DNA of 64,000 bases. Source: Monoplex corrugatus. Its lineage: Eukaryota; Mollusca; Gastropoda; Littorinimorpha; Ranellidae. Positions 22,901-34,015 of the stretch are shown in pieces. The stretch is taken from assembly GCA_030674185.1 (NCBI GenBank), contig CM060311.1:100513013-100577012 (forward strand). The letters run 5' to 3'. A model generated the notes under the pieces. The model was not told where the DNA came from. It did no database searches and worked only from the letters and a program-made list of their open reading frames with translations. How positions within the stretch are numbered: position 1 is the first letter of the stretch; each line of letters starts with the position of its first letter. The translations under genes were made by a program, and so were the position numbers.

Positions 22901-23365
22901 GTTGTTGGTGTGTGTGCTGTGTGTTGTGTGCCCTGCAGGTTTGATCGTTGTTGGTGTGTGTGTTGTGTGTTGTGTGCCCTGCAGGTTTGGTGGTTGTTGG
23001 TGTGTGTGCTGTGTGTTGTGTGCCCTGCAGGTTTGATCGTTGTTGGTGTGTGTGTTGTGTGTTGTGTGCCCTGCAGGTTTGGTCGTTGTTGGTGTGTGTG
23101 TTGTGTGTGTTGTGTGCCCTGCAGGTTTGGTCGTTGTTGGTGTGTGCTGTGTGCTGTGTGCCCTGCAGGTTTGGTCGTTGTTGGTGTGTGTGCTGTGTGT
23201 TGTGTGCCCTGCAGGTTTGGTGGTTGTTGGTGTGTGTGTTGTGTGCTGTGTGCCATGTATGTTTGGTGGTTGTTGGTGTGTGTGCTGTGTGCCCTGCAGG
23301 TTTGATCGTTGTTGGTGTGTGTGCTGTGTGCCCTTCAGGTTTGGTCATTGTTGGTGATTGCTTTG
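19985..23365. repeat. Large minisatellite, 38-46-bp unit with CTGCAG|GTTTGG
   Basis: About 75 units, each containing GCCCTGCAGGTTTGGT (or TGTATGTTTGGT), then TGTTGGTGTGTGTG. It lies in the RMI1 intron between 18606 and 26888. Each unit offers an AG|GT junction. Frames of up to about 1,070 codons on both strands are periodic artefacts built of Cys/Val or Thr/His repeats. Confidence 0.95.
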
Positions 23366-23375
23366 GTGAATGATG

Positions 23376-23465
23376 ACAGTGTGCGCCTTGGTTTGAATCT
23401 TGAATCAAAATTTGGTGCTTTATAAATGTCATATTATTATTATTATATTGTTATTATTATTATTA
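23376..23465 (+). mobile_element. Short LINE 3'-tail fragment
   Basis: It ends TTGGTGCTTTATAAATGTCA followed by an ATT-rich tail. This resembles the GCGCTATATAAATA plus (ATT)n end of the L2-like LINEs in this window. It is only about 90 bp, and no coding part is present. Confidence 0.4.
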
Positions 23466-23811
23466 TGGGTAAATAGCTCCACTGCCTTGTGGACATCTTG
23501 GGAGAGAATAAGGCTAAGGGAGGTAACCTGAAAGAAAAAATCACCCGGCTGCCTTGTAGGTTGTCGTGGGAACGACAAAGGCTAGCGGAGAGACCACAAA
23601 AAAAAAGAAAAACGATGGAAGGCAAGGGAAACCACCATCGTATTCTCCCTAGAAAATTATGGAAAGTGAAAATAAAAATAAAGATAACGAGTGAGTAGTG
23701 CTGCGATGGAGCACCTTCGTCCGGTAGAGACCGTCATGCGGCGCAGGTGACACCAGACTGTCAGCAAGCTACTGTGACCAAACTCAAACTCAAAAATACT
23801 AAAATAGCAAC

Positions 23812-24170
23812 ATGGAACATAAGAACTTTGTTCCAAAAAGGCAAATTAGACAATGTCAAAATGGAGATGGAAAGGCTTACATTAGTATTTTAGGACAAAG
23901 AAGTGAGATGGAAGGGGGCAGGCATGATAACATCTGGAGAGTATACAGTGATATACTCTGGTGGAAACTCACATGAAAGAGGAGTAGGCATTGTAATGGA
24001 CAGGGACAAATCAAAAGCAGTTAAGGGATACTGGGCTGTGTCCGACAGAGTCTTGCTGGTCAAATTGGGAGGCAGACCATTTGATATCAACATTTCAGGT
24101 GTATGCACCAACATCCACAAGTACTCAGGAAGACATCGACAACTTCTATGAAGTATTAGAGACGGCCAAG
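23812..24170 (+). pseudogene. RTE-like endonuclease domain (APE type), broken
   Basis: It starts with the block TWNIRTLFQKGKLDNVK and continues with KEVRWKGAGM, IYSGGNSHERGVGIVM and a VCTNI block. These match the N-terminal apurinic-like endonuclease domain of RTE and related LINEs, which nicks the target DNA. A stop (TAG) interrupts it near 23890, where a Leu-x-Glu would be expected, and a frameshift follows near 24110. It is not functional. Confidence 0.75.
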
Positions 24171-25089
24171 GCTTAATGTAAATCACAAGTTACAATAATA
24201 ATGGGTGATTTTAATGCTAAAGTGGGACAGGATAGGGTGGAGGATATATATATTGGCCTTGGTACACAAAATGAAAGGGGAGGGAAACTTGTAGAATGGG
24301 CACAGATAATGAGTTCATAGTAGGAAACACCTGGTTTGAGCAACCTAATAGAAGAAAATGGACTTGGATGAGTCCAGGAGATAATACCAAAAATCAGATT
24401 GACTAAATCCTGATTAATAAAAGATTTAGAAATTCTTTACTGTCAGCAAAAACACTACCATGCGCAGACTGCAACAGTGACCACAATCCTGTTGTGGGAA
24501 GATTTAGGTTGAAATTACGGAAAAGGAAACAGACCAAAAGCAACATCAAACTAATCTTGGACTCTTAAAGACAGATGAAGTGATACGTCAAAAATTTAAT
24601 GTACATGTTCAAAACAAATTCAGTGCTCTGGAAGACGGTGACAGTGAAGAACAATGGACAAAGTTGAGAAATTCGATAATGAAGCTTGTGAAGAAATCCC
24701 TGTAGTAGATAGAAAAGCAAAAAGGAACTGGATGACAAAAGACATTTTAGGCTTGATGGAAGAACGGAGGAAGGCAAAGAGAAATGAGCAGATATACAGG
24801 AAGATAAACAAAGAAATCAGGAATAGGTGCAGTGAAGCTAAAAAAGCTTGGCTGAAAACAAAATGCAAAGAAATAGAAGACCAACACAAAATGGATCCTC
24901 AGGGTATGTACAGACTAATTGAAGAAATTGTCCACAGGAAATATACATGCACATCAACTGGTTGCTTAAAATCGAAAGATGTAGGTACGCTTATCATAGA
25001 AAAAGACAGAATATAGACAGATGGGGAGAGTAGGCCTACATTAAAGACCTTTTTGAAGATGACAGAAATGTAGAACACATTATAAGAAA

Positions 25090-25934
25090 GAATTTTGAAG
25101 GACCACCCATAATAAAAGATGAAGTTAGAGCAGCATTGAAAAAGATGAAACCAGGAAAAGCCCCATGACCAGACAACATTACCACAGAGATGATTGAAGC
25201 CCTGGAGGAATTCGGTATAGAAAAAATAACAGTCCTCCTAAGTGAAATTTACGACACTGGAAAAATCCCCAGACATGTCAAAATCAATTTTCATTGCACT
25301 TCCAAAGAAGACAGGGGCTATAGAATGCAAACTCCACCGCACAATCAGTTTGATAAGTCATGTAACCAAGATCCTATTAAGAATAATCATGATGAGGACA
25401 AGGAATAGAATCAAAAGAGAAATAGCAGAAGAACAGTGTGGATTTGTGGAAGGGAAGGAACTGTTAATGCCATATACATCCTAAGAACTATCATAGAGAG
25501 ATCAATCGAGATGAACAAGGATTTATATTTATACTTTGTTGACTATACCAAGGCTTTCGATTGGGTACGACATGAAGAATTGATCAACCAACTAGAAAGA
25601 CTCAATATTGATGGAAAAGATCTACGAATAATCAAAAATATGTATTGGGAAGCAAACAGCTGCAATGAGAATAAAAAGCGTATATAAGCTCTTTTCAAAA
25701 CATCAAAAGAGGAGTCAGACAGGGTTGTGTTTTGTCACCAGATCTGTTTTCACTTTACAGCGAAAACATCATGAGAAACCTAGAGGAAGACCCTGGATTA
25801 AAGGTTGGAGGAAAAATGATAAACAACATCCGATCGCAGATGACACCGTGCTAATAGCAGAAAGTGAAAGGGACCAACAAAACCTTGTGAATATACTAGA
25901 AATAGAAACCAAAGGTAAGGGGTGTGATGAGTAA
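25090..25934 (+). pseudogene. RTE-like reverse transcriptase domain, broken
   Basis: Blocks seen in order are KKMKPGKAP, IEALEEFGIEKITVLL, QCGFVEG-like text, LYFVDYTKAFDWVRHEELI (catalytic Asp in VDYTKAFD) and ADDTVLIAES, where the YADD motif has lost its Tyr context. The domain is spread over several frames with stops at about 25167, 25406 and 25685. This is the polymerase of the LINE at 23466-26650. Confidence 0.8.
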
Positions 25935-25981
25935 AAACCATGAAATCCCTTTAATGCAAAATAACAGCAAATGGCACAACC

Positions 25982-26575
25982 TTGAGACAGGTTGATAAGT
26001 TTAAATACCTGGGAACGATCATTTCACCAGATGGCAGATGCACATCAGAAATAGCCAGCAGAATCGGCCAAGCCAAAACAACATTCAAGAAGATGAAAAG
26101 CATTCTTACCAACAAATGCCTATCAATTAACATCAGGAAGAGAGTTCTTGAATGTTATATAAAACCAGTACTGTTGTACGGTTGTGAGGTGTGGACTGTC
26201 AACAAGCAAAGCCAGAACAATATTGAGGCAACTGAAATGTGGTTTCTAAGAAGAATGTTGAGAGTTCCATGGACAGCAAAGAAAACAAATGAGACAGTCT
26301 TGATGGAGGCAGACACAAGTTGATCATTCATAAGGATGATTAGGAAAAGACAGGCAACATTTATAGGCCATTTTATGAGGAAAGGGGAATTGGAACACCT
26401 GGTCACAAAGGGAAAGCTGGAGGGAAGGAGAGCACCAGGTAGACCCAGGGAGAAAATACTAGAGGGACTTGCAGTGTGGCTGAGGACAGGGAGGGTGGAA
26501 GAGGTGCTTGAGGCAACAAGAGATAGAAACAGATGGAAGTCCATAATCGCCAAGGCCATGCGGCAAGGCACCTGA
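25982..26575 (+). pseudogene. RTE-like ORF C-terminal region
   Basis: It is one frame apart from one stop near 26322. Motifs are KYLGTIISPDGRCTSEI, LLYGCEVWTV, TEMWFLRRMLRVPW and RKRQATFIGHFMR, and it ends AKAMRQGT followed by TGA. These are the post-catalytic blocks of RTE-type polymerases. The same ending is found in all five RTE copies of the window, which fixes their 3' ends. Confidence 0.85.
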
Positions 26576-26943
26576 TGATCATGATGATGATTATTATTAT
26601 CATTGTTGTTGTTATTGTTGTTATTATTATTATTGTTATTATTGTAAGGCCATGGTAAAGCAGCTATGAACAATTATAATGTGTTAGTTGTAGTTATGAT
26701 ACATGACATCAGGAATTTTCTGTTACAGATAATTGGCATAAGGAATACATCTTGAACATATTTCCTTTAAATTATGAGTTAAAAAATGTGTGTGGTTAAT
26801 TAAGTTAAAATGAAATGACCGCTTGTTAGAAGGGATAGTAACACATACGATACATGTTTTGATGGTCTGTCATGTTGAACGATACAGGTGAACCAGTTGC
26901 TTCGTGTCCTGAGCCGCAGACATTGAAATCTGTTCAGAATTTC

Positions 26944-27680
<737 letters not shown>

Positions 27681-27699
27681 TGTATATGTATATATCGTC

Positions 27700-28420
27700 G
27701 TCGGCGGCCTCTTTAAAATCTCAGGAGATGATAGTCTGCACCACAATATTACAATATTTATATATAGTGCAAAAATTTGTGAGTAGATGTCGCGCCAGCA
27801 GGCAGCAAAAGTGTGTGCGGTGTTTTGCAGTGATTTTATTGTGGTTCTATTTGATTTTATGCATTGAATTTTTGTATCAGTTTGTTCCTTTTAAAAAAAA
27901 AAAATATATATATATATACTGTATCAATGGTACTGCAGTCTGGTTCAAATAGAGACTGTATTTTTAATTTGTATTATTATTATGAACATTGATGCCTTAT
28001 CAGAATAGTTCTTAGCATGTACAAAATCAAGTATAAACGATACAAGAAATAGTGAAACTGAAAGTACAGATCACAATGTAAAATTGAACAGAATTTAATA
28101 ACAAACCGTGTGCTCGGTCATATGATATTCATCTTCAACACAACTCAGAAGTCACAAAATCACTACGCACACATATAGGCTGCAATCAGAAGTCCTCTTC
28201 TTTCACCGGACGAAGCAGCAGGGAAGTTTCAGTCTTTTGAGTTTTTCTCCCAATTTTTGTATTAGGTGTTTGCTTGTGATCTTAATTCACACTTGACAAA
28301 GGTCAGTTGGCTGAAAATTTGTGCCTGTCTTGTCTGGTTGTTTTAGATGCATGTTCTAATTTTGTTTTCGTGTTTTTCTGGTTCCTGGTTTGCTTGAATG
28401 CGGGCAGTCGCACTTGTTTT
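27700..28420. other. Intronic sequence, no gene seen
   Basis: AT-rich sequence with a decayed copy of the exon-end unit at about 27920-27960. A short dispersed stretch at 28360-28400 (GTTTTTCTGGTTCCTG, then GCTTGAA) resembles 3970-4000. Confidence 0.5.
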
Positions 28421-29051
28421 TGATGAAGTCCACTTTAGTCATTCTTGATGAAGTCCATTTTAGTCATACTTGATGAAGTCCATTTTAGTTATTCTTGATG
28501 AAGTCCATTTTAGTCATTCTTGATGAAGTCCATTTTAGTCATACTTGATGAAATCCATTTCAGTCATACTTGATGAAGTCCATTTTAGTCATACTTGATG
28601 AAGTCCATTTTAGTCATTAGTCATACTTGATGAAGTCCATTTTAGTCATACTTGATGAAGTCCATTTTAGTCATTAGTCATACTTGATGAAGTCCATTTT
28701 AGTCATACTTGATGAAGTCCATTTTAGTCATACTTGATGAAGTCTGTTTTAGTCATTAGTCATACTTGATGAAGTCCATTTATGTAATACTTGATGAAGT
28801 CCATTTTAGTCATACTTGATGAAGTCCATTTTAGTCATTAGTCATACTTGATGAAGTCCATTTTAGTCATACTTGATAAAGTCCATTTTAGTCATTAGTC
28901 ATACTTGATGAAGTCCATTTTAGTCATGCTTGATGAAGTCCATTTTAGTCATTCTTGATGAAGTCCATTTTAGTCATGCTTGATGAAGTCCATTTTAGTC
29001 ATACTTGATAAAGTCCATTTTAGTCATACTTGATGAAGTCTGTTTTAGTCA
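28420..29051. repeat. Minisatellite, 25-bp unit (left block)
   Basis: About 25 copies of TTGATGAAGTCCATTTTAGT plus CATAC. It is interrupted at 29052 by a minus-strand LINE and continues at 30245. Confidence 0.95.
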
Positions 29052-29152
29052 TAATAATAATAATAATAATAATTACAATATTTATATAGCGCAAAATCTT
29101 GATAAAATCAAATCTAAGCGCTGAAGCAGACACACACGCACGCACGCACACG

Positions 29153-29244
<92 letters not shown>

Positions 29245-30244
29245 ACACACACGCATGGCTATAAATGGGAGAAAGAATAAAAGCAATAAAAGCAAGAATA
29301 AAAGCAATGGAAAATTATAGAGAGCATAGCATATACAATTATATATTATAACCATGTGATTCCCCTCCGAGCGGAGACAGGCTGCAGAGGGGAGGGGGGG
29401 GGGGGGGTTGAGTGAGGTTAGGATTTTATGCAGAGGAGAAAAGGTGAGTTTTGAGAGCGGACTTGAAGGAGACAAAAGTAGGTTGCTGACGGACTGAGAG
29501 AGGAAGTTTGTTCCAGGAGAGTGGACCAGAAACAGAGAAGGCTCGTGGACCATAGGTATTGAGCTTAGTGCGTGGAAAGCGAAAAGTCAGAGGATCGGAG
29601 GCAAAGCGGAGGGTACGTGAGGGAAGATAGATCTCAAGTAGGCTTGACAGGTAATCAGGGGCTGCGTTATTGAGGCTTTTGTAGCACATGGTGTCTAGTT
29701 TGTACTGTATGCGCTTTGATACAGGGAGCCAGTGAAGTTGTGCCAGGAGAGGAGATATGTGGTCAGCTTTTTTTCTTTTTGAGTACAAGGCGTACAGCAT
29801 TGTTTTGAATGCGCTGTAGGATGTGAATGGTGGAGGCAGGAAGACCAGACAGGAGTGAATTGCAATAGTCAATGTGAGACATTATGAAGGAGAGAACGAG
29901 TTTTGCAGTTGTTTCGACAGAGAGATACTTCCTGATCAGCCTTATATGATGGAGATGATAGTAGCAAGATCTGGCAGTTTGAGAAACAAAGTTGTTCATG
30001 GAGAGGGTAGAGTCAATGCAGACACCAAGGTTTTTAGCTGAATCAGAAATTGGGACTGATGTGTTACATAATGGGAGAGAAAGAGGAGGCAGCTGAGAAA
30101 GTTTCTGACGGGTGCCAATGAGGATATCTTCTGTCTTGTCGTCATTAAGCTGAAGTTTGTTGAACGTCATCCAGTTCTTAATGTCCGAGTAACACTCAGT
30201 GGTGTGAGTCAACAGGCGCTGTATATTATCAGGTGAGTCACTGT
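29052..30244 (-). mobile_element. 5'-truncated L2/CR1-like LINE inserted in the array
   Basis: In minus orientation the element starts at the GACTCACCTGATAATATAC region (the equivalent is near 63107 in the long copy). It ends with GCGCTATATAAATA followed by (ATT)n at 29052. A (GT)n of about 90 bp lies in the 3' UTR. Both sides continue with the same 25-bp minisatellite, which marks the exact insertion. The array therefore existed before the insertion. Confidence 0.9.
29426..30212 (-). pseudogene. LINE reverse transcriptase C-terminal half
   Basis: Minus strand, two overlapping frames. The first (30212-29763) begins in the region after the YADD motif, with IKNWMTFNKLQLNDDKTE, KNLGVCIDSTLSM and IDYCNSLLSGLP. 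The second (29872-29426) carries HWLPV, PSRTLRF and KTHLFSSA. A frameshift at about 29770-29830 separates them. The catalytic domain is missing owing to 5' truncation, so it is not functional. Confidence 0.85.
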
Positions 30245-30625
30245 CTTGATGAAGTCCATTTTAGTCGTTAGTCATACTTGATGAAGTCCATTTTAGTCAT
30301 ACTTGATGAAGTCCATTTATGTAATACTTGATGAAGCCCATTTTAGTCATACTTGATGAAGTCCATTTTAGTCATACTTGATGAAGTCCATTTATGTAAT
30401 ATTTGATGAAGTCCATTTTAGTCATACTTGATGAAGTCCATTTATGTAATATTTGATGAAGTCCATTTTAGTCATACTTGATAAAGTCCATTTTAGTCAT
30501 ACTTGATGAAGTCCATTTATGTAATACTTGATGAAGTCCATTTTAGTCATACTTGATGAAGTCCATTTATGTAATACTTGATGAAGTCCATTTTAGTCAT
30601 ACTTGATGAAGTCCATTTCAGTAAT
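30245..30625. repeat. Minisatellite, 25-bp unit (right block)
   Basis: This continues the 28420-29051 array with about 15 copies. A variant TTTATGTAATAC recurs, giving a higher-order pattern of about 50 bp. Confidence 0.95.
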
Positions 30626-31085
30626 AGATTGTTGCAGAATATGCAAGTCATATTGAAAAGGAAAAATTCGAGTTTTTAAACAAAATTAGCATTTTCACTG
30701 AAATGATGTATTTTTGTTTTGTGAGCAATGCAATGCAAGATTATGTTATGCCTTGGCCGTCTGTGATGGCTTGAAGAAGGCAGATCCCACTTGTTTCTAG
30801 TTTTTCAACATTGCATCATTTGAAATATTAAATTTCCATTACTCAGATTTGATATGTGTACTTAATTTTCTTTTCCTTTTTTTTTTTTCATGTTAAAGTA
30901 TTGTGTTTGTTTTGAAATGGCTGTAGCCCTGATATGGCTCTATGCAGTCGGCTTGGTTTAAATTAAAAACAAAACAAAAAAAACGTAACTAAGCAGTTTA
31001 CCGCTATTGTGGACACAAGTGTAAGTTGTTACAGTGTATTCAAGAATTACATGAAAATGTTTGCATCATGATGTTTAGATTGTAC
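30626..31085. other. RMI1 intron with a dispersed tail repeat
   Basis: No exon is seen. At 30920-30985 the stretch ATGGCTCTATGCAGTCGGCT followed by an AAACAAAAC tail resembles 41390-41435 (ATGGCTCTGTGCAGTCAGCT). This suggests the 3' end of a dispersed short element family. Confidence 0.45.
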
Positions 31086-31086
31086 A

Positions 31087-31290
31087 GTGGTTTGCCTGTG
31101 TTACAGGGTTACATGACAGCGCTGACCGACAGGTTTGCCTGTGTTACAGGGTTACATGACAGCACTGACAGACAGGTTTGCCTGTGTTACGGGGTTACAT
31201 GACAGCACTGACAGACAGGTTTGCCTGTGTTACAGGGTTACATGACAATACTGACTGACAGGTTTGCCTGTGTTACAGGGTTACATCACA
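31087..31290. repeat. 43-bp tandem repeat containing the RMI1 acceptor
   Basis: Five copies of a 43-bp unit: GGTTTGCCTGTGTTACAG, then GGTTACATGACAGCACTGAC. The AG boundaries fall at 31106, 31149, 31192 (mutated to ACG), 31235 and 31278, exactly 43 apart. The last one is the acceptor that keeps the RMI1 frame. Confidence 0.92.
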
Positions 31291-31392
31291 ACACTGACTG
31301 ACAGGTTACGCAGTTGTCAAGGAGACAGATGGAGTCTGTCATGTCGCATCACAGATGGGACGGCAACCATGGAGATGGCCTTGGCTGATAAG
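31279..31392 (+). CDS. RMI1: RMI1 exon, core of the C-terminal OB-fold
   Basis: 114 nt, phase 0 to phase 0, between TGTGTTACAG and AAG|GTATGT. It reads GYITTLTDRL, then WSLSCRITDGTATMEM and ALADK. This matches the IVTLTGNL…W-x-I-x-A-K-V-S-D-G-T-A-Y-L-D-V pattern of the C-terminal OB-fold of RMI1. In vertebrates this OB-fold pairs with RMI2. I chose the last of five possible acceptors because it joins the preceding exon (…ATYTVK) directly to the first strand. The upstream acceptors add 43 or more nt and break the frame. The 3' end and donor of this exon are repeated about 34 times downstream. Confidence 0.92.
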
Positions 31393-32500
31393 GTATGTAT
31401 CCATTTGAGACAGTGGCTGATAAGGTGTGTATCCATTTGAGGCCTTGGTTGATAAGGTATGTATCCATTTGAGACAGTGGCTGATAAGGTGTGTATCCAT
31501 TTGAGGCCTTGGTTGATAAGGTATGTGTATCCATTTGAGGCCTTGGCTGATAAGGTGTGTATCCATTTGAGGCCTTGGCTGATAAGGTATGTATCCATTT
31601 GAGGCCTTGGCTGATAAGGTGTGTATCCATTTGAGGCCTTGGTTGATAAGGTGTGTATCCATTTGAGGCTGTGGCTGATAAGGTGTGTATCCATTTGAGG
31701 CCTTGGCTGATAAGGTGTGTATCCATTTGAGGCCTTGGTTGATAAGGTGTGTATCCATTTGAGGCTGTGGCTGATAAGGTGTGTATCCATTTGAGGCCTT
31801 GGTTGATAAGGTGTGTATCCATTTGAGGCTGTGGCTGATAAGGTATGTGTGTCCATTTGAGGCCTTGGCTGATAAGGTATGTGTGTCCATTTGAGGCCTT
31901 GGTTGATAAGGTGTGTATCCATTTGAGGCTGTGGCTGATAAGGTATGTGTGTCCATTTGAGGCCTTGGCTGATAAGGTATGTGTGTCCATTTGAGGCCTT
32001 GGTTGATAAGGTGTGTATCCATTTGAGGCTGTGGCTGATAAGGTATGTGTGTCCATTTGAGGCCTTGGCTGATAAGGTATGTGTGTCCATTTGAGGCTGT
32101 GGCTGATAAGGTGTGTGTGTCCATTTGAGGCCATGGTTGATAAGGTATGTGTGTCCATTTGAGGCCTTGGTTGATAAGGTATGTGTGTCCATTTGAGCCT
32201 TAGTTGATAAGGTGTGTGTGTCCATTTGAGGCCTTGGCTGATAAGGTATGTGTGTCCATTTGAGGCCTTGGTTGATAAGGTATGTGTGTCCATTTGAGGC
32301 CTTAGTTGATAAGGTGTGTGTGTCCATTTGAGGCCATGGTTGATAAGGTATGTGTGTCCATTTGAGGCCTTGGTTGATAAGGTATGTGTGTCCATTTGAG
32401 GCCTTAGTTGATAAGGTGTGTGTGTCCATTTGAGGCCTTGGCTGATAAGGTATGTGTGTCCATTTGAGGCCTTGGCTGATAAGGTATGTGTCCATTTTGT
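31377..32500. repeat. Minisatellite, 32-34-bp unit, made from the RMI1 exon end and donor
   Basis: The unit GGCCTTGGCTGATAAG followed by GTATGTGTGTCCATTTGA starts inside the exon (31377). It repeats the last 16 exon bases with the donor about 34 times, filling the whole intron to the next acceptor. Minus-strand frames of 260 to 390 codons across it are artefacts. Confidence 0.95.
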
Positions 32501-32504
32501 GCAG

Positions 32505-32600
32505 GTACTGGCCCAGCTGATTGGTTTTACGGCAAAAGAGAGTATAACTCTACGTCAGCAAGCCAGGAAAGATGCCGCTGTGAAGGATTTCTTAACTCAG
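32505..32600 (+). CDS. RMI1: RMI1 exon, C-terminal OB-fold end
   Basis: 96 nt, phase 0 to phase 0, between CCATTTTGTGCAG and ACTCAG|GTAATA. It codes VLAQLIGFTAKE, then LRQQARKD and VKDFLTQ. It lines up with the ILTSLIGFSVPEM…KKDPLQYQKFLE segment of vertebrate RMI1 at matching spacing, which is strong evidence for the gene identity. It directly continues …ALADK from the previous exon and is continued by GLQKCQ in the next. Confidence 0.94.
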
Positions 32601-32995
32601 GTAATAAAATACCAGTGCTTGTCATTGTGCAGATATTCCATGGCCAGTGGGTGGTAATCTTTCTTAACTCGGGTAATAAAATATCAGTGCTTGTCATTAA
32701 TAAAATACCAGTGCTTGTCATTAATAAAATACCAGTACTTGTCATTAATAAAATACCAGTGCTTGTCATTAATAAAATACCAGTGCTTGTCATTAATAAA
32801 ATACGAGTACTTGTCATTAATAAAATACCAGTGCTTATCATTAATAAAATACCAGTGCTTGTCATTAATAAAATACCAGTACTTGTCATTAATAAAATAC
32901 CAGTGCTTGTCATTAATAAAATAAAAGTGCTTGTCATTAATAAAATACCAGTGCTTGTCATTATGCAGATATTCCATGGCCAGTGAGTGGTAAGC
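32601..32995. repeat. Minisatellite, about 24-bp unit, starting at the RMI1 donor
   Basis: The first unit is the donor itself (GTAATAAAATACCAGTGCTT). A second copy near 32660-32700 also repeats exon bases (TTTCTTAACTCGGGTAATA). Then about 12 tight copies of AATACCAGTGCTTGTCATTA follow. TTCCATGGCCAGTG bounds the array at 32636 and 32972. Confidence 0.93.
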
Positions 32996-33059
32996 TGGAA
33001 TTGGCGTGTTTAGTCATCAGAAGAGAGTTTGTTCAAGTGGGTTTCATTGCACTGACAGT

Positions 33060-33195
33060 TTGGTTCAGCACCTTGCCAGCTCATAGAGTTTTGTGCAGGT
33101 GCAGGTGGAATTTGCCAGACAATTGCTGGCAGGTATGGGTGGAATGCAGTGGAGTTGTCCGACTGCATTGAATCCATCTTGAACTAATTCCAAAC
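33060..33195 (+). repeat. SINE-like dispersed repeat, family B copy 1
   Basis: It shares ACCTTGCCAG, TTTTGTGCAG, TTGCCAGA-AATTGCTGG, a GGTGGA block and GAATCCATCTTGAAC with 58525-58650 (+). More weakly it matches 44875-45000 (-) and 54725-54830 (-). All four copies lie next to tandem arrays or splice sites. Confidence 0.6.
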
Positions 33196-33284
33196 TCCAA
33201 AGTGATCATTGTGAAAATTGACATCAACAATGGTGTGTTCTTTATTTTCACAGCAGTCTCCCTCAAGGTTTCTTTGCTGTCTGT

Positions 33285-34015
33285 GCTGTATCACATCAGG
33301 TAGACAGTTATGTTCAGTAAAAATGTTTGTTTTGTTTGTCTGTGTGTTGTATCACATCAGGTAGACAGTTATGTTCAGTAAAAATGTCTGTTTTGTTTGT
33401 TTGTGTGTTGTATCACATCAGGTAGACAGTTATGTTCAGTAAAAATGTCTGTTTTGTTTGTCTCTGTGTTGTATCACATCAGGTAGACAGTTACGTTCAG
33501 TAAAAATGTTGTTTTGTTTGTTTGTCTGTGTGTTGTATCACATCAGGTAGACAGTTATGTTCAGTAAAAATGTTTGTTTTGTTTGTCTGTGTGTTGTATC
33601 ACATCAGGTAGACAGTTATGTTCAGTAAAAATGTCTGTTTTGTTTGTCTGTGTGTTGTATCACATCAGGTAGACAGTTATGTTCAGTAAAAATGTTTGTT
33701 TTGTTTGTTTGTCTGTGTGTTGTATCACATCAGGTAGACAGTTATGTTCAGTAAAAATGTCTGTTTTGTTTGTCTGTGTGTTGTATCACATCAGGTAGAC
33801 AGTTATGTTCAGTAAAAATGTCTGTTTTGTTTGTCTGTGTGTTGTATCACATCAGGTAGACAGTTATGTTCAGTAAAAATGTCTGTTTTGTTTGTTTGTC
33901 TGTGTGTTGTATCACATCAGGTAGACAGTTATGTTCAGTAAAAATGTTTGTTTTGTTTGTTTGTCTTTGTGTTGTATCAGATCACGTAAACAGTTACGTT
34001 CAGTAAAATGTCTGT
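33285..34015. repeat. Minisatellite, 61-65-bp unit
   Basis: About 12 copies of TTGTATCACATCAGGTAGAC, then AGTTATGTTCAGTAAAAATG and a TTTGTTTGTCTG-rich part. Each holds CAG|GTAGAC. Confidence 0.95.

Larger units (their letters stand above)
23466..26650 (+). mobile_element. RTE-like LINE, nearly full length, decayed
   Basis: The layout is a 5' UTR (23466-23810), an endonuclease region (about 23812-24420), a linker, a reverse transcriptase (about 25090-25910) and a C-terminal region (25982-26575). The 3' end is GGCACCTGATGATCATGATG followed by short ATT/GTT repeats. The order and the simple-repeat tail are typical of the RTE clade. The frame is broken by several stops and shifts. It lies in the RMI1 intron in sense orientation. 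Other fragments are at 39490-39800, 42291-44140, 50163-51105 and 60828-61022. Confidence 0.85.

Noticed and set aside
20056..23432. Open frames of 418-1,072 codons on both strands
   Set aside because: They are translations of the 38-46-bp array, with only Cys/Val/Leu or Thr/His repeats, and are open in several frames at once.
31317..32495. Minus-strand frames of 261-392 codons
   Set aside because: Antisense of the RMI1 exon-end array.
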